In this document: positions 17,262 through 30,390 of the stretch, one piece after another | Numbering within the stretch: position 1 is the stretch's first letter | Layout of the letters: every line of letters begins with the position of its first letter | Assembly: GCA_026989335.1 (NCBI GenBank) | Contig: JALSJN010000008.1 | Span: 1 to 32,531, forward strand | DNA length: 32,531 nucleotides | Direction of reading: 5' to 3' | Source of the DNA: Thiotrichaceae bacterium | Lineage (GTDB): Bacteria > Pseudomonadota > Gammaproteobacteria > Thiotrichales > Thiotrichaceae | Notes under the pieces: generated by a model | Databases searched by the model: none | Told to the model about the DNA's origin: nothing | Seen by the model: only the letters and a program-made list of their open reading frames with translations | Position numbers and translations under genes: made by a program

Positions 17262-17293
17262 CTTTTTATCAACTTTTTTGATATGCTGAGTTT

Positions 17294-18376
17294 ATGAAAA
17301 CCCCTGCTTTACATCAAGCCATTCGCCTTTATAAATACCCGCGCGAAATGGAATGGCTGACTTTTCCTGAATCTGAATTACCAGAAGGTGTAACTGACCT
17401 TTTGCGCTTATGTGCTTCATCGAAAAAACTAAATGATTTTGCAACCATGATGAAAATAAAAAAGTCATTACTCAAAAAAGTAATGATGCATTTCATCGAA
17501 GAGGTTTTACTCACAACCACAAATCCAACGTATAAATATCTTGGCCTTAACCACAACAATAATGCCGCCGAAAGAAAGTTAAATTATCAGTTATTGATGA
17601 AAATTTATCATCCAGATATTAACCCCTCTGAAGATGCTGCCGATAAAGCCAGTAAAATAACGAATGCTTACCAAACGTTAAACAAGCAATCCGAACATTT
17701 TCCAACACAACAAAAATTTCGTGATAAAAGTGATCCACGCACTCCACCGAATAGCTTTTATAGAGCCACCTTAAAAGCTGAAAAAACACTCTCGCAGACA
17801 AAAAACACATTTTACGCAATGGCTTCGTTAGCGCTAGTCTCGCTATTATCGCTTGCGGCTTACTTCGTTCAATCAACTAAGCCAGAGCTCATCGTACAAA
17901 ATAAGCTAGCGCCAACAGAAATAAATACAAGCAAGTCTCAATCGTTACAGCAACAACCACCCCCTCAAGTTCAACCTTTGCTTGCTAGCACTGCAAACCT
18001 TTATGATTTAGAGCCACATCTAGAAACATTATTACATCAACTTGAATTATCTTACGAACTAGGTAAAGTAGAAAATATCGAACCTATTCTTTCCAATACA
18101 CCCGAAATAAGCGGACAATCTACTGAACAGATTACCGCCAAACTAAAATCACTGTTTGAAATTACTCAAGAAAGAAAAATGCTACTCTATGGCTTCTCTT
18201 GGAAAAAAGTTGCTAATACGGTTCAAGGTGAAGGCAAGTTTTTATCTCGTTACCAATTCACTAATGAAAATCAATGGCAAACCCGTGAAGGTATCGCTAT
18301 TATTCGTGCAGAAAATAAAAATAAATCACTAAAAATTATTAGTTTAGAATTAAACAACAAGACTATTGAGCAATAA
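17294..18376 (+). CDS. Membrane-anchored J-domain protein
   Basis: A 360-residue protein, not a standard DnaJ. An N-terminal helical part (1-75) is followed by a J-domain-like segment (about 78-135) with the HPD motif at 106-108 in 'IYHPDINP', the contact site for DnaK. A single transmembrane helix lies at about 171-192. A Gln/Pro-rich linker follows, then a C-terminal alpha+beta domain (about 230-360) of unclear fold, perhaps NTF2-like. The J-domain would face the cytoplasm and the last domain the periplasm. There are no G/F-rich or zinc-finger regions. GAG precedes the ATG by a suitable distance. It is probably co-transcribed with the following HExxH gene. The target is unknown. Confidence 0.7.
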   Translation: MKTPALHQAIRLYKYPREMEWLTFPESELPEGVTDLLRLCASSKKLNDFATMMKIKKSLLKKVMMHFIEEVLLTTTNPTYKYLGLNHNNNAAERKLNYQLLMKIYHPDINPSEDAADKASKITNAYQTLNKQSEHFPTQQKFRDKSDPRTPPNSFYRATLKAEKTLSQTKNTFYAMASLALVSLLSLAAYFVQSTKPELIVQNKLAPTEINTSKSQSLQQQPPPQVQPLLASTANLYDLEPHLETLLHQLELSYELGKVENIEPILSNTPEISGQSTEQITAKLKSLFEITQERKMLLYGFSWKKVANTVQGEGKFLSRYQFTNENQWQTREGIAIIRAENKNKSLKIISLELNNKTIEQ

Positions 18377-18386
18377 TTTAGTCACT

Positions 18387-18914
18387 ATGATGAAAGTCAA
18401 TACAGTACCATCTATAAACCTTATGACTGTTCGAAAGGTGAGCGACTATTCTTTTAGTTTACTGAAAAGTTTGTTTCGACCCTTTCAACTTAAACTAAAC
18501 TTAACCCATCTTAATCAAACCATTCCCGGTAGTTACTGGGGTGAAAGTGAAGCTGGGCTCATCGGAAACAATCTATATATTCGTCCTGACACGCCTATTC
18601 ATTCTTTATTCCATGAAGGTTGCCACTATATCTGTATGGATGAGCAACGTAGGAAGTCAATAAATACTGATGCCGAGGGTGATTACGATGAAGAAAATGC
18701 AGTGTGTTTTTTGCAAATATTACTTGCGGACGAACTCACAAATTTAGGAAGGGAACGTATGATGCAGGATATGGATAGCTGGGGTTATACCTTTCGCTTA
18801 GGTTCTGCAGAAAATTGGTTCAAGGAAGATGCGGACGATGCGCTAGCCTGGTTACAGGATTACAAGCTGATTGATACTGATAAAAAACTAACTTTTAAAT
18901 TACGACAAGATTAA
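18387..18914 (+). CDS. Putative zinc metallopeptidase-like protein with HExxH motif
   Basis: About 176 residues, soluble, no signal peptide. 'LFHEGCHYIC' contains HExxH (His83-Glu84 and His87, counting from a TTG at 18366); 'YDEENAV' about 20 residues later could give the third acidic ligand. 'GSYWGESEAGLIGNNLYIRPDTP' before it, and 'RMMQDMDSWGYTFRLGSA' after it, match a conserved protein I recall from beta- and gammaproteobacteria, without a known substrate. The start is uncertain: ATGs at 18387, 18390 and 18423, or the TTG overlapping the J-domain gene. It ends 7 bp from the convergent ispF stop. Confidence 0.7.
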   Translation: MMKVNTVPSINLMTVRKVSDYSFSLLKSLFRPFQLKLNLTHLNQTIPGSYWGESEAGLIGNNLYIRPDTPIHSLFHEGCHYICMDEQRRKSINTDAEGDYDEENAVCFLQILLADELTNLGRERMMQDMDSWGYTFRLGSAENWFKEDADDALAWLQDYKLIDTDKKLTFKLRQD

Positions 18915-18921
18915 CGCCCAT

Positions 18922-19431
18922 TCATCTAGAGACTCCTATCTCCGTCAGCAAGACTATTGCATGCACAGCAATACCCTCTTTTCTTCCTGTAAAACCAAGC
19001 TGTTCGGTTGTCGTAGCTTTAACACTAACAACATCAACATCTACCTTTAAAATACCTGACAAAACTTCTCGCATTATTATTATATGAGGTGCCATTTTCG
19101 GTGTTTGAGCCACTATCGTACAGTCGCAGTTATTTAACTGGTAGCCTTTTTTATCAACGAGGCTTACTACTTTTTTTAAAAGCAACTTGCTATCGGCACC
19201 TTTAAAGGCATCATCAGTATCCGGAAAATGTTGCCCTATATCACCTAATGCCAATGCACCCAGCAGCGCATCACATAGAGCATGGATTAGTACATCACCA
19301 TCTGAATGTGCTTTTAAAGCAACATGATGGGGGATTTTTATGCCTCCTAATGTAATATAATTTTTTCCTTCGTTTGATTCAATGTTATCAAACGCATGCA
19401 CATCATAACCATTACCGATTCTAAGCTTCAT
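18922..19431 (-). CDS. ispF: 2-C-methyl-D-erythritol 2,4-cyclodiphosphate synthase
   Basis: A non-mevalonate isoprenoid pathway enzyme that cyclises CDP-methylerythritol phosphate with loss of CMP. '[11 protein letters not shown]' (metal ligands Asp10 and His12), '[19 protein letters not shown]' and '[10 protein letters not shown]' are present, as is the C-terminal '[19 protein letters not shown]'. At 169 residues it is slightly longer than E. coli IspF. It overlaps the end of ispD by 11 nt and is the last gene of the pyrG-ispF run. No truD or surE follows, unlike many gammaproteobacteria. Confidence 0.96.
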   Translation of the reverse strand: MKLRIGNGYDVHAFDNIESNEGKNYITLGGIKIPHHVALKAHSDGDVLIHALCDALLGALALGDIGQHFPDTDDAFKGADSKLLLKKVVSLVDKKGYQLNNCDCTIVAQTPKMAPHIIIMREVLSGILKVDVDVVSVKATTTEQLGFTGRKEGIAVHAIVLLTEIGVSR

Positions 19432-20173
19432 TTATTTCACCTTTTCGGCTTAGCAACCAAGTTGCTAATTCCAGATCCGCAGGGCGAGTAACTTTAATAT
19501 TACTGCTATTCCCTTCGACCAAGCTAACCGTATAATTCTTAGCTTCCATTGCCGATGCTTCGTCCGTCACAACCACATCAGTTTCTACACAATACCTCAG
19601 CGCACTCGTTAACTCACCTAATTTGAATAGTTGCGGGGTTAAGGCATGCCACAGGTTATCGCGTGATTCAGTCTTTGAGATAGTAGTTTGATCTGGCTTA
19701 GCACGTTTCATAGTGTCGCGTACTGGACTAGCCAAAATACCGCCATGACTATTTTTTTCTGATTTTAGCGACAACAAAAGCCTAATATCTTGTTGGTTTA
19801 AACAAGGCCGTGCTGCGTCGTGAACCATAACCCAGCTTTCATCACTTAACTGTTCAACAACGCTAAGATAATCCAAGGCTTGCTCTACCGAGTCACTTCG
19901 CTCGTCGCCACCTTCCACCGTATAAAGTGGAAACTGTCCTAGAGTCTTATGAATATTTAACGACTTCCAGTAAGGGTCTTCACTTGCTAATGCAACCACA
20001 CAGCCCGCAACTTCAGGGTGACTAATGAAGCAGTCTAAAGTATGTTCAAGTATTGTTTTACCATTTATTTTTATATATTGTTTAGGCGTCTCAGACTGCA
20101 TTCGCTTGCCAATACCTGCGGCAGGTATTACAACCCAAACTTTTTTTTGCTTACTTTGATTTGCCTCAGCCAT
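19421..20173 (-). CDS. ispD: 2-C-methyl-D-erythritol 4-phosphate cytidylyltransferase
   Basis: Transfers CMP from CTP to methylerythritol phosphate, the step two before IspF. '[20 protein letters not shown]' (about 13-32) is the nucleotide-binding N-terminus, and '[10 protein letters not shown]' and 'TDEASAME' follow. At 250 residues it has normal length. It overlaps ftsB at its start by 8 nt and ispF at its end by 11 nt, indicating one transcript with coupled translation. Confidence 0.95.
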   Translation of the reverse strand: MAEANQSKQKKVWVVIPAAGIGKRMQSETPKQYIKINGKTILEHTLDCFISHPEVAGCVVALASEDPYWKSLNIHKTLGQFPLYTVEGGDERSDSVEQALDYLSVVEQLSDESWVMVHDAARPCLNQQDIRLLLSLKSEKNSHGGILASPVRDTMKRAKPDQTTISKTESRDNLWHALTPQLFKLGELTSALRYCVETDVVVTDEASAMEAKNYTVSLVEGNSSNIKVTRPADLELATWLLSRKGEINEA

Positions 20174-20705
20174 TGTTGATACTTTTTTCTATTTCCGAAT
20201 CTATTTTATTGTTTTCATCTTCGTTGATATCGTTGATTACCTTCGTTCTTTTCGGTTTAGATTCGGGGTTAGAGTTCGGTTCGGGTTCAGGCTCTAGCTT
20301 TGACTCAGACCCTAGAGTTGTTTTAGGCTGCAGCAAAGGGTTGACACCTATCGTGGGTGCTGATTTTAAATCATCGTCCCCCATATCCCTACCTTTAACT
20401 TTATCTTGCAGTAATGGCTGTTTGTTACTTTCTGGGCGAAGAATAATTTCAAAAAAACTTTCATTTTCTTTGGTCATTCCTAATTCACTACGGGCGCGCT
20501 CTTCAATGGCACTATCACCCGTGGCAACATCTTCCAAGTCTGACTTAATACGCTCAATATCGTCCTTTCGCTGTTCATTACTATCTTCTTGCGCACTGAT
20601 TCTATCTTCTGTTTTCCAATGTTCAGGGTAACTGCCCGAACCAACCCACAGCCCTGCGACCAGCAGAACGAGTAAGGTCGAAAAAATTAGCAAGAGCGCT
20701 TTCAT
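20166..20705 (-). CDS. ftsB: Cell division protein FtsB with a long C-terminal extension
   Basis: A bitopic inner-membrane protein of the divisome (FtsQLB complex). A TM helix lies at about 4-22, a periplasmic coiled coil at about 35-60, then 'GDSAIEERARSELGMTKENESFFEII' (about 63-88), the recognisable FtsB/DivIC end. The usual length is near 100 residues; here a further 90 residues follow, acidic and disordered, with a Glu-Pro-rich stretch around 137-150. The assignment also rests on position between eno and ispD, which is conserved in gammaproteobacteria. Confidence 0.88.
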   Translation of the reverse strand: MKALLLIFSTLLVLLVAGLWVGSGSYPEHWKTEDRISAQEDSNEQRKDDIERIKSDLEDVATGDSAIEERARSELGMTKENESFFEIILRPESNKQPLLQDKVKGRDMGDDDLKSAPTIGVNPLLQPKTTLGSESKLEPEPEPNSNPESKPKRTKVINDINEDENNKIDSEIEKSINNG

Positions 20706-20745
20706 CGTGGTTTTTTATTCATCATAGTCTTTCTATTCAAGATGC

Positions 20746-22065
<1,320 letters not shown>

Positions 22066-22124
22066 TTATTTATTTGTTCTTAATTCTAGCCATTTTTCAC
22101 TCGTCATCCGAGTCGTGCAAAGGT

Positions 22125-22958
22125 TTACAATGTTGACTCAAGATAAGGCTGTGATTTTACTGCCTGATCTATCGTCATCAAGGTTTCTAATAATTCTTTC
22201 ATTCTGTCTGTCGGCCATGAATTAGGCCCATCACTTAGTGCCTCATCAGGGCTTGGATGTGTTTCCAAAAATATCCCCGCAACACCTGCTGCAATAGCAG
22301 CGCGTGCTAATACCGGTACATGCTGGCGTTCCCCGCCTGAGCAACTGCCCTTTCCGCCCGGCTGCTGTACAGAGTGCGTTGCATCAAAAACAACGGGGCA
22401 ATTAGTATCACGCATCGTGGCAAGGCCGCGCATATCAGAAATCAAGGTATTATAACCGAAGATATAACCACGCTCACACACCATGATTTGATCATTGCCT
22501 GTGGTTTTAGCTTTCTCCACCACATTATTCATATCTTGTGGTGCTAGAAACTGCCCTTTTTTTATATTAACAGGAATCCCTTGTTTCGCCACATTTTGAA
22601 TAAAGTTAGTCTGGCGACATAATAAAGCGGGAGTTTGCATGATATCAACAACCGAAGCAACCTCATCAAGTGGAGTATCTTCGTGCACATCGGTAATTAT
22701 TGGTAGCCCGAGATCGTTTTTTACTTTTTCTAAAATTCGTAAACCTTCTTCAATACCTGGCCCACGGTAGCTTGAATGTGAGGTACGATTTGCTTTATCA
22801 AATGACGCTTTAAAAACATAGGGAATACCAAGTTCGTCCGTTATGTTTTTCATATTTTCAGCTATTTCAAGGGTGAGCTTTTCAGACTCGACCACACACG
22901 GGCCTGCCAATAAGAAAAATGGTTGATCATGCCCTACTTCAAAATCACAAAGTTTCAT
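22125..22958 (-). CDS. kdsA: 3-deoxy-8-phosphooctulonate synthase (KDO-8-P synthase)
   Basis: Condenses phosphoenolpyruvate with arabinose 5-phosphate to make KDO-8-P for lipopolysaccharide. At 277 residues it has normal length. '[10 protein letters not shown]', '[12 protein letters not shown]', 'TDVHE' and '[13 protein letters not shown]' are family signatures. Its presence indicates a Gram-negative outer membrane with LPS. It lies 10 nt after pyrG and 86 nt before eno, the order found in Pseudomonas and relatives. Confidence 0.96.
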   Translation of the reverse strand: MKLCDFEVGHDQPFFLLAGPCVVESEKLTLEIAENMKNITDELGIPYVFKASFDKANRTSHSSYRGPGIEEGLRILEKVKNDLGLPIITDVHEDTPLDEVASVVDIMQTPALLCRQTNFIQNVAKQGIPVNIKKGQFLAPQDMNNVVEKAKTTGNDQIMVCERGYIFGYNTLISDMRGLATMRDTNCPVVFDATHSVQQPGGKGSCSGGERQHVPVLARAAIAAGVAGIFLETHPSPDEALSDGPNSWPTDRMKELLETLMTIDQAVKSQPYLESTL

Positions 22959-22968
22959 TATTAATTTT

Positions 22969-24729
<1,761 letters not shown>

Positions 24730-24731
24730 TT

Positions 24732-25292
24732 ATGAATAAATTACCGCCGCAACAGCTACAAGTCATTCAAGTGCATGCAAGTTTGATTCGTTTAGTCGTA
24801 GACACTCTCAGCAACCCACAACTTAGACCCCAACTTAATGAAACTCTAAAAAGCAGTGCCGAAAATGGCTGGCAAAGTTTGGTTTTACGCATTTATAAAA
24901 TTATGGAAGGCGATCGCTCAGATTCACTAGCTAAAAACCTCGATAAGGAAGATGGCTATATTATTGATGCAATTTTACGCGGCATCCAAAACCCCAGCAC
25001 CCTGCCCGACCCACAAAAAAGCGCACAAGCTGGCATGGCTGCACCGGGAATAGCACATATGATCCATCAAGCAGGGATTGGAAATACCCAAGCATTAACC
25101 TTGCTCTCGCACATGAGTGAGCAGATGAGTCAAGCAGGGGGTGAAATGACCTTATTAGCTGGAATCATGAAAAAGCTCATTGATGGTGAACGTGATGCCG
25201 AGATTTTAAATAAAGGCATGGATGATAAAGGCATTGCCCTGGTTGATTCTATTTTAATTGAGTTAACGAGCTTGCAGAATTCTTTAAATTGA
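24732..25292 (+). CDS. Conserved hypothetical protein, 186 aa
   Basis: A soluble, largely helical protein with no signal peptide. 'PPQQLQVIQVHASLIRLVVDTL' (about 5-26) and 'NGWQSLVLRIYKIMEGDRSD' (about 45-64) start it. The middle is rich in Gly, Ala and Met ('GMAAPGIAHMIHQAGIG'), and 'GGEMTLLAGIMKKLIDGERDAE' (about 136-157) is near the end. I recall related uncharacterised proteins in sulfur-oxidising and methylotrophic gammaproteobacteria. It is divergent from pyrG and 150 bp upstream of the HtrA-like gene. Function unknown. Confidence 0.7.
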   Translation: MNKLPPQQLQVIQVHASLIRLVVDTLSNPQLRPQLNETLKSSAENGWQSLVLRIYKIMEGDRSDSLAKNLDKEDGYIIDAILRGIQNPSTLPDPQKSAQAGMAAPGIAHMIHQAGIGNTQALTLLSHMSEQMSQAGGEMTLLAGIMKKLIDGERDAEILNKGMDDKGIALVDSILIELTSLQNSLN

Positions 25293-25380
25293 GCAACTGA
25301 GAAAGCGTAGCTAAGAATAGATTGACAAAAGGATGCTGAGTTAACCCTTATATTTACACCGAAGCCAGATATGGAAGCGG

Positions 25381-25408
25381 CTTGAAATTAAATTTTTAAG
25401 GCCTATCT
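25381..25408 (+). promoter_or_regulatory. Sigma32 (heat-shock)-type promoter candidate for the HtrA-like gene
   Basis: CTTGAAA (25381-25387) matches the sigma32 -35 consensus exactly. After 13 bp, GCCTATCT (25401-25408) matches CCCCATnT at five of the seven specified positions. Transcription would start near 25415, 28 nt before the ATG. A consensus TTGACA at 25322-25327 lies further upstream but has no TATAAT-like box at 16-18 bp (TTATAT is 20 bp away). Confidence 0.45.
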
Positions 25409-25442
25409 TAGTAGTTGATTATACAACCCTCAGGTATCTTTA

Positions 25443-26546
25443 ATGTTCCCAAAAAAATACATTACTCCTTTTTTAGTGGTTACCATTACTACCATCGCAA
25501 TCATGTTGTTTTCGCCATTTGGCTTATCTAACAGCATTCAAACGGCTAACGCCAAAAGTAATTTACGCAGTGGCTTGACCCCGGAAGAAAAAGGCACGAT
25601 TGCGCTTTTTAAGCATAATAACCCTGCGGTTGTTTATATTTCCACGGTTAAACATATTATTAACCCTTATACGCGAGATATTCGTGAAGTTCCTAGTGGC
25701 ACAGGAACGGGTTTTATCTGGGATATGCAAGGGCATATCATCACTAACTACCATGTGATTAAAGGGCATAAAACTGCCAAAGCACGCCTCAACAATAAAA
25801 AAACCTACACAGCAAAAGTCATCGGGCATAGTAAACGCCATGATATTGCGGTACTAAAGCTACAAGACACGGCTGATTTGCCTAACCCTATCCAACCGGG
25901 TACCAGTCAAAATTTATCGGTTGGACAACAAGTTTATGCGATTGGTAACCCGTTTGGTTTAGATCATACGCTTACTACAGGGATTATTTCTGCGCTGGGT
26001 CGTACTATATCCAACCGCTCTATGGATATGGATAACCTAATCCAAACCGATGCTGCGATTAACCCGGGTAATTCTGGCGGCCCATTATTAGATAGTGCGG
26101 GTCGTTTAATCGGCATGAATGTGGCGATTTATAGTCCATCGGGTGCTTCTGCGGGTATCGGTTTTGCGATCCCGGTTGATAGTGTTAACCGTGTTGTACC
26201 TAATCTGATTAAAAATGGTCGATTCATTCAACCCATCGTCGGTATTAGTGCTAACGACACTGCGAATAGGTTGGTGTTAAAAGAGCTGGGCATAAAAGGC
26301 GTATTAATTTTACAAGTCAGCCCTAATTCACCGGCATCAAAGGCGGGTTTAAAAGGCTCACAATTGGTTAATGGTGATCTGGTTTTAGGTGATGTTATTC
26401 AAGCGATTGGAAATGAGAAAGTCGAAGATATGAATGATTTTTTAAATATTGTTGAGAAGCATCAACTGAATGACACTATCACACTTAAAGTATTACGTAA
26501 TGCAACTAAACAAATGGAAATAGCCATTACTCTTTTTATGCAGTAG
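25443..26546 (+). CDS. HtrA/DegS-like serine protease with one PDZ domain
   Basis: A 367-residue envelope protease. The hydrophobic N-terminus (about 8-28) is a signal peptide or anchor. The trypsin-like domain has the full triad: His104 in 'TNYHV', Asp134 in 'HDIAVL' and Ser211 in 'PGNSGGP'. One PDZ domain (about 260-360) follows, as in DegS; DegP/DegQ have two. Text such as 'GTGTGFIWD', 'AIGNPFGLDHTLTTGIISALG' and 'GFAIPVD' resembles the subgroup that includes cyanobacterial and plastid Deg proteases. It may cut misfolded periplasmic proteins or act in sigmaE signalling; which of these cannot be decided. AGGT precedes the ATG. Confidence 0.9.
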   Translation: MFPKKYITPFLVVTITTIAIMLFSPFGLSNSIQTANAKSNLRSGLTPEEKGTIALFKHNNPAVVYISTVKHIINPYTRDIREVPSGTGTGFIWDMQGHIITNYHVIKGHKTAKARLNNKKTYTAKVIGHSKRHDIAVLKLQDTADLPNPIQPGTSQNLSVGQQVYAIGNPFGLDHTLTTGIISALGRTISNRSMDMDNLIQTDAAINPGNSGGPLLDSAGRLIGMNVAIYSPSGASAGIGFAIPVDSVNRVVPNLIKNGRFIQPIVGISANDTANRLVLKELGIKGVLILQVSPNSPASKAGLKGSQLVNGDLVLGDVIQAIGNEKVEDMNDFLNIVEKHQLNDTITLKVLRNATKQMEIAITLFMQ

Positions 26547-26607
26547 TTTTATCAAAGTGTGTTAATTATTAAATGAAATACATTAGTAAATACAATAAAC
26601 TACGCGC

Positions 26608-29600
26608 ATGACTAAAACACAGCAGCTTCAAGACCTTTTAAAGACCCGTATCCTCATTCTCGATGGTGCTATGGGTACCATGATTCAACGCCGCAAGCTC
26701 GAAGAAGCGGATTATCGCGGCACGCGCTTTGCTGACTATCACATGGACATCAAAGGCAATAATGATTTGCTGGCGATTACCCAACCGCATATTATTCGTG
26801 AAATACATGAAGAATACCTTGAAGCCGGCGCGGATATTCTCGAAACCAACACCTTTAACGCCACTAAAGTTAGTATGGCAGATTACGAGATGGAAAGTCT
26901 CGCCTACGAGCTGAATGTAGCAGGAGCAAAGGTCGCACGAGAGGCGGCTGATAAATATTCAACACCTGATAAACCCCGTTTTGTTGCAGGAGTTCTTGGC
27001 CCGACTTCAAAAACCTGCTCAATGTCTCCCGATGTAAATGACCCCGGTTTTCGTGCAATCACCTTTGATGCTTTAGTAGAAGATTATTGCGCCTCTACGC
27101 GCGGTTTGATTGAAGGTGGCTCAGATATTATCTTGATCGAAACGATTTTCGATACACTTAATGCAAAAGCCGCCATTTTCGCGGTAAAAACGGTCTTTGA
27201 AGATGATGATGTCGAATTACCGATTATGCTTTCAGGTACGATTACGGATGCATCCGGTCGTACTTTATCAGGTCAAACCACCGAGGCATTTTATAATTCA
27301 CTGATTCATGCAGAGCCACTATCCATCGGTTTAAACTGTGCGCTTGGCCCAGATATGCTACGCCAATATGTGCAAGAATTATCAAAAATTAGCACCGCCA
27401 ATGTTTCGGCACACCCCAATGCGGGCTTGCCCAATGAATTTGGCGAGTATGATTTAGAACCTGATGAAATGTCAGAGCATATTAAAGAGTGGGCGGAGTC
27501 TGGATTCTTAAATATCGTTGGGGGTTGTTGTGGCTCTAGCCCTGCACATATCAAGGCGATTGCAGAGGCAGTTGCAGATATTAAACCGCGCAGTATTCCA
27601 GATATTCCTGTGCAATGCCGACTATCAGGCTTAGAGCCTTTTAATATTGCAGAAGATAGCTTATTTGTAAACGTTGGCGAGCGTACCAACGTAACCGGTT
27701 CAGCCCGTTTCAAGCGCCTGATTAAAGAGGAGGATTACGACACCGCTTTAGAAGTTGCGCTAGAACAAGTCCAAAACGGCGCGCAAGTTATCGACATTAA
27801 TATGGATGAGGGCATGCTTGAATCCAAAGATGCGATGGTGCGCTTCTTAAATCTTTGTGCCGCTGAACCCGATATTGCGCGCGTTCCCGTCATGGTCGAT
27901 TCTTCCAAGTGGGACATTATCGAAGCAGGTCTCAAATGCATTCAAGGCAAAGGCATTGTCAATTCCATCTCGCTTAAAGAAGGTGAAGAAAACTTCATCA
28001 ATCAAGCCAAACTCATCAAACGCTACGGTGCAGCCGCTGTAGTTATGGCGTTCGATGAGGATGGTCAAGCCGATACCTACCAACGTAAAGTTGAAATTTG
28101 TACCCGCGCATATCATGTGTTGGTCGATAAAATCGGCTTCCCTCCGCAAGATATAATCTTTGATCCGAATATTTTCGCCATCGGCACCGGTATCGAAGAG
28201 CACAATAACTACGCCGTCGATTTTATTGAAGCCACCAAAACGATTAAAGAAACACTGCCGCATGCGATGATTTCCGGGGGGGTGTCGAATGTATCCTTCT
28301 CATTCCGTGGTAATAATCCCGTGCGCGAAGCGATTCATTCGGTGTTTTTATACCACACCGTTAAAGTTGGCATGGATATGGGTATCGTTAACGCCGGTCA
28401 GTTGGTGGTTTACGATGACATCCCAAAAGAACTGCATAAAGCCGTTGAAGATATGGTGCTTAATAAGCACCCTGAAGCTACTGAAAACTTGATGGCAATC
28501 GCCGGCGATTATTTAGGTGACGGTAAAGCAAAAGAAAACAAACAAGATTTAGAATGGCGCACATGGACGGTCGAAAAACGTCTCGAACACGCTCTTGTGA
28601 AAGGCATCGATGCCTATGTGAATGAAGACACAAAAGAGGCGTTAGATAAACTTAAACGCCCTATTTTCGTTATTGAAGGTCCGTTAATGGACGGCATGAA
28701 TGTGGTCGGTGATTTATTTGGCGCGGGTAAAATGTTTTTGCCACAGGTGGTTAAATCTGCTCGAGTCATGAAAAAATCAGTGGCTTGGTTAGAACCCTTT
28801 TTAGAAGCTGAGAAAGAAGGTTGTGAGGTTAGCACTAACGGCAAAATCCTTATGGCAACGGTAAAAGGCGATGTACACGATATTGGTAAAAATATCGTCG
28901 GTATCGTGCTGCAATGTAATAGCTATGAAGTGGTTGATTTAGGCGTGATGGTACCAACCGATAAAATTTTACAAACCGCCAAAGATGAAGGTTGCGATAT
29001 TATTGGTTTATCAGGCTTAATCACGCCATCATTAGACGAGATGGTGAACGTTGCCAAAGAGATGGAACGAACGGGGTTAAACCTACCACTGATGATTGGT
29101 GGCGCGACCACATCAAAAATCCATACCGCGGTTAAAATTGATCCACAATATAAAGGGCCGATTGTTTATGTCCCGGATGCATCCCGTGCCGTTGGCGTTG
29201 CAGGTGAATTATTATCTGATGATCGTAAAGAGGCGTATCGTCAAGAAATTAAAGATGAATACGAGGCAATGCGAGTAAAACGTGCGGCCAATCAACGCGA
29301 AAAGAAAACCGCAAAACTTGAACAAGCACGTGCTAATAAAGCACCTCTTGATTGGTTAACTTACCAGCCACCCAAGCCTGCAATTTTAAAGGGCAAACTA
29401 AACAATGATCTAATCGCCGCCGACTACAGCTTTGAGAGACTTGATAACGGCGGTGTACTGCTAACGTTTGAAGATTACCCGCTCGATGATTTAGTGGATA
29501 TTTTTGATTGGACACCTTTCTTCAGAAGTTGGGAATTAGCCGGTCGCTATCCAGCCATCTTAAACGATGAAGTGGTCGGCGAGACAGCTACCAAGTTATT

Positions 29601-30369
29601 CGCAGATGCCCAAGAAATGCTCGGAAAAATGCTCAGCGAGAAGTGGGTAACAGGTAAAGCTGTACTGGGTTTCTTTCCTGCTAACAGCAACGGCGTTGAT
29701 GATATTCAACTGTACACCGATGAATCACGCAATAGCACTAGCACCGCGTTATTCCATATTCGCCAACAAATGGATCGCACCACAAAAGGCAACAATAAAG
29801 CCCAACCTAACTTCTGCTTAGCCGACTTTATCGCGCCCGATAACTCAGGCAAACCAGACTGGCTTGGTGCGTTTGCTGTGAGCACAGGTTTTGGCATGGA
29901 AGAACACGTTGAACAATACAAGAAAGACCTCGACGACTACAACGCAATTTTGCTTGAAGCCCTAACGGATCGCTTTGCAGAAGCACTGGCCGAGAAAATG
30001 CACGAGCTAACTCGCAAAGTATTTTGGGGTTACGCCAGTGATGAAACCCTAAGTAATGAGGACGTTATCAAGGAAAAATATGCAGGTATTCGCCCAGCAC
30101 CCGGCTACCCCGCCTGCCCCGAGCACACTGAAAAAGGCACACTGTGGAAGCTATTGGACCCAGAAAAACGTATTGGTATTAAAATTACCGAATCCTATGC
30201 CATGTGGCCTGCGGCGGCAGTATCTGGCTGGTACTTCTCACATCCTGATTCGCGTTATTTTGGAACGGGTAAAATCCAAAGAGATCAAGTTGAAGATTAC
30301 GCCAAACGTAAAGGTTGGACGATAGATGAGGCTGAGAAGTGGCTAGGGCCTGTATTGGGATATTCGTAA
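26608..30369 (+). CDS. metH: Cobalamin-dependent methionine synthase
   Basis: Methylates homocysteine using 5-methyltetrahydrofolate and B12. Modules in order: homocysteine domain ('[11 protein letters not shown]' near residues 18-28; zinc Cys in 'LNCALG' and 'GGCCGS'), folate domain (from about 350, '[11 protein letters not shown]'), B12-binding domain with axial His757 in 'GDVHDIGKN' and '[12 protein letters not shown]', and the SAM reactivation domain with Arg1162 in '[12 protein letters not shown]'. At 1253 residues it is slightly longer than E. coli MetH. The start is fixed by alignment of the N-terminus. No Shine-Dalgarno and no cobalamin riboswitch fit in the 61-bp upstream gap. TACAAT at 26591-26596 is a possible -10, which would give a very short leader. 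Confidence 0.97.
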   Translation: MTKTQQLQDLLKTRILILDGAMGTMIQRRKLEEADYRGTRFADYHMDIKGNNDLLAITQPHIIREIHEEYLEAGADILETNTFNATKVSMADYEMESLAYELNVAGAKVAREAADKYSTPDKPRFVAGVLGPTSKTCSMSPDVNDPGFRAITFDALVEDYCASTRGLIEGGSDIILIETIFDTLNAKAAIFAVKTVFEDDDVELPIMLSGTITDASGRTLSGQTTEAFYNSLIHAEPLSIGLNCALGPDMLRQYVQELSKISTANVSAHPNAGLPNEFGEYDLEPDEMSEHIKEWAESGFLNIVGGCCGSSPAHIKAIAEAVADIKPRSIPDIPVQCRLSGLEPFNIAEDSLFVNVGERTNVTGSARFKRLIKEEDYDTALEVALEQVQNGAQVIDINMDEGMLESKDAMVRFLNLCAAEPDIARVPVMVDSSKWDIIEAGLKCIQGKGIVNSISLKEGEENFINQAKLIKRYGAAAVVMAFDEDGQADTYQRKVEICTRAYHVLVDKIGFPPQDIIFDPNIFAIGTGIEEHNNYAVDFIEATKTIKETLPHAMISGGVSNVSFSFRGNNPVREAIHSVFLYHTVKVGMDMGIVNAGQLVVYDDIPKELHKAVEDMVLNKHPEATENLMAIAGDYLGDGKAKENKQDLEWRTWTVEKRLEHALVKGIDAYVNEDTKEALDKLKRPIFVIEGPLMDGMNVVGDLFGAGKMFLPQVVKSARVMKKSVAWLEPFLEAEKEGCEVSTNGKILMATVKGDVHDIGKNIVGIVLQCNSYEVVDLGVMVPTDKILQTAKDEGCDIIGLSGLITPSLDEMVNVAKEMERTGLNLPLMIGGATTSKIHTAVKIDPQYKGPIVYVPDASRAVGVAGELLSDDRKEAYRQEIKDEYEAMRVKRAANQREKKTAKLEQARANKAPLDWLTYQPPKPAILKGKLNNDLIAADYSFERLDNGGVLLTFEDYPLDDLVDIFDWTPFFRSWELAGRYPAILNDEVVGETATKLFADAQEMLGKMLSEKWVTGKAVLGFFPANSNGVDDIQLYTDESRNSTSTALFHIRQQMDRTTKGNNKAQPNFCLADFIAPDNSGKPDWLGAFAVSTGFGMEEHVEQYKKDLDDYNAILLEALTDRFAEALAEKMHELTRKVFWGYASDETLSNEDVIKEKYAGIRPAPGYPACPEHTEKGTLWKLLDPEKRIGIKITESYAMWPAAAVSGWYFSHPDSRYFGTGKIQRDQVEDYAKRKGWTIDEAEKWLGPVLGYS

Positions 30370-30379
30370 TCGTTTCGAA

Positions 30380-30390
30380 ATATTTCATAC
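30380..30390 (+). repeat. 11-bp direct repeat, left copy
   Basis: ATATTTCATAC, identical to the copy at 30588-30598, begins 11 bp after the metH stop. It could be one half of a target-site duplication around the intervening 197 bp. Confidence 0.6.

Noticed and set aside
27847-28263. Antisense ORFs within metH
   Set aside because: They are shadows of a strongly conserved coding sequence, with no start context or domain of their own.
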